NCBI RefSeq assembly: GCF_000412335.2
Contig: NZ_KE161030.1
Coordinates: 704,015-768,014, forward strand
Direction of reading: 5' to 3'
DNA length: 64,000 nucleotides
Source of the DNA: Cedecea davisae DSM 4568
Lineage (GTDB): Bacteria; Pseudomonadota; Gammaproteobacteria; Enterobacterales; Enterobacteriaceae
Shown here: positions 63,971 to 64,000 of the stretch, piece after piece
Position numbering within the stretch: position 1 is the stretch's first letter
How the letters are laid out: each line of letters begins with the position of its first letter
The notes under the pieces: generated by a model
Database searches by the model: none
Told to the model about the DNA's origin: nothing
What the model saw: only the letters and a program-made list of their open reading frames with translations
Position numbers and translations under genes: made by a program

Positions 63971-64000
63971 TTGTTCACCTTTTGCAAGGTTTAATTCTGT

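Noticed and set aside
1-64000. CRISPR arrays, tRNA or rRNA genes
   Set aside because: No regularly spaced repeats and no sequence resembling a tRNA or rRNA gene were noticed on either strand.

Overview
The window is chromosomal DNA from a member of the Enterobacteriaceae, probably from the Enterobacter/Cedecea/Klebsiella side of the family. Close relatives of Escherichia coli DcuS/DcuR, the FumA/FumB fumarase, PheP, ZinT, PsiE, YqhA, Aer and an OmpC/OmpF-type porin are all recognisable. The species itself cannot be fixed from sequence alone.

The left part (1-24,900) is accessory DNA dominated by surface adhesins. It opens with the 3' end of an unknown AT-rich gene, a relic of a tyrosine integrase and a LuxR-type regulator. 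Three chaperone-usher fimbrial operons of different lineages follow: an FGS-type operon (2057-7257, plus strand), an alpha/CS1-like operon (18140-12811, minus strand, with its own divergent HTH regulator) and an FGL-type operon (20976-24856, plus strand). Between them lie a degraded stretch with an IS3-family relic, a WbuC-family cupin gene, psiE and yqhA homologues, a Tat-exported FAD oxidoreductase and an orphan PTS EIIB-like gene. Each operon has a strong hairpin just after its major pilin gene. The regulatory regions of the first two fimbrial loci carry dense GATC clusters.

The middle part begins with a Gram-negative dlt-like operon (29010-24951, minus strand) in the order dltD-dltX-dltB-dltA-dltC. 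It includes an unlisted 40-residue microprotein ending in the FxYxxF signature of DltX, and a DltB-like MBOAT protein whose usual WHG motif reads WNG. Next come a general porin, a GNAT acetyltransferase, an exported Nuc-like phospholipase D, Zur-controlled zinT and a small outer-membrane barrel. A periplasmic HbpS/GlcG-family protein sits beside a FixL/FixJ-type two-component pair.

From 36,255 to 46,226 there is a module for anaerobic C4-dicarboxylate use. It holds a class I fumarase and a DASS dicarboxylate transporter (minus strand), divergent from a three-domain, ApbE-flavinylated, soluble NADH:fumarate reductase and its apbE gene, with dcuS-dcuR behind them. A perfect FNR-type palindrome lies in the divergent promoter region. 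Malate or fumarate would enter, be interconverted by fumarase, and be reduced in the cytosol with NADH as donor, under oxygen control and C4-dicarboxylate sensing.

The right part (46,291-64,000) carries an AraC-type regulator, then a Fur-boxed siderophore operon: TonB-dependent receptor, FhuD-like binding protein, FhuB-like double permease and a YojI/PvdE/SyrD-type exporter, with no FhuC ATPase. A complete peptide/nickel-type ABC importer, pheP, an Aer-type chemoreceptor and an EamA-family transporter complete the window.
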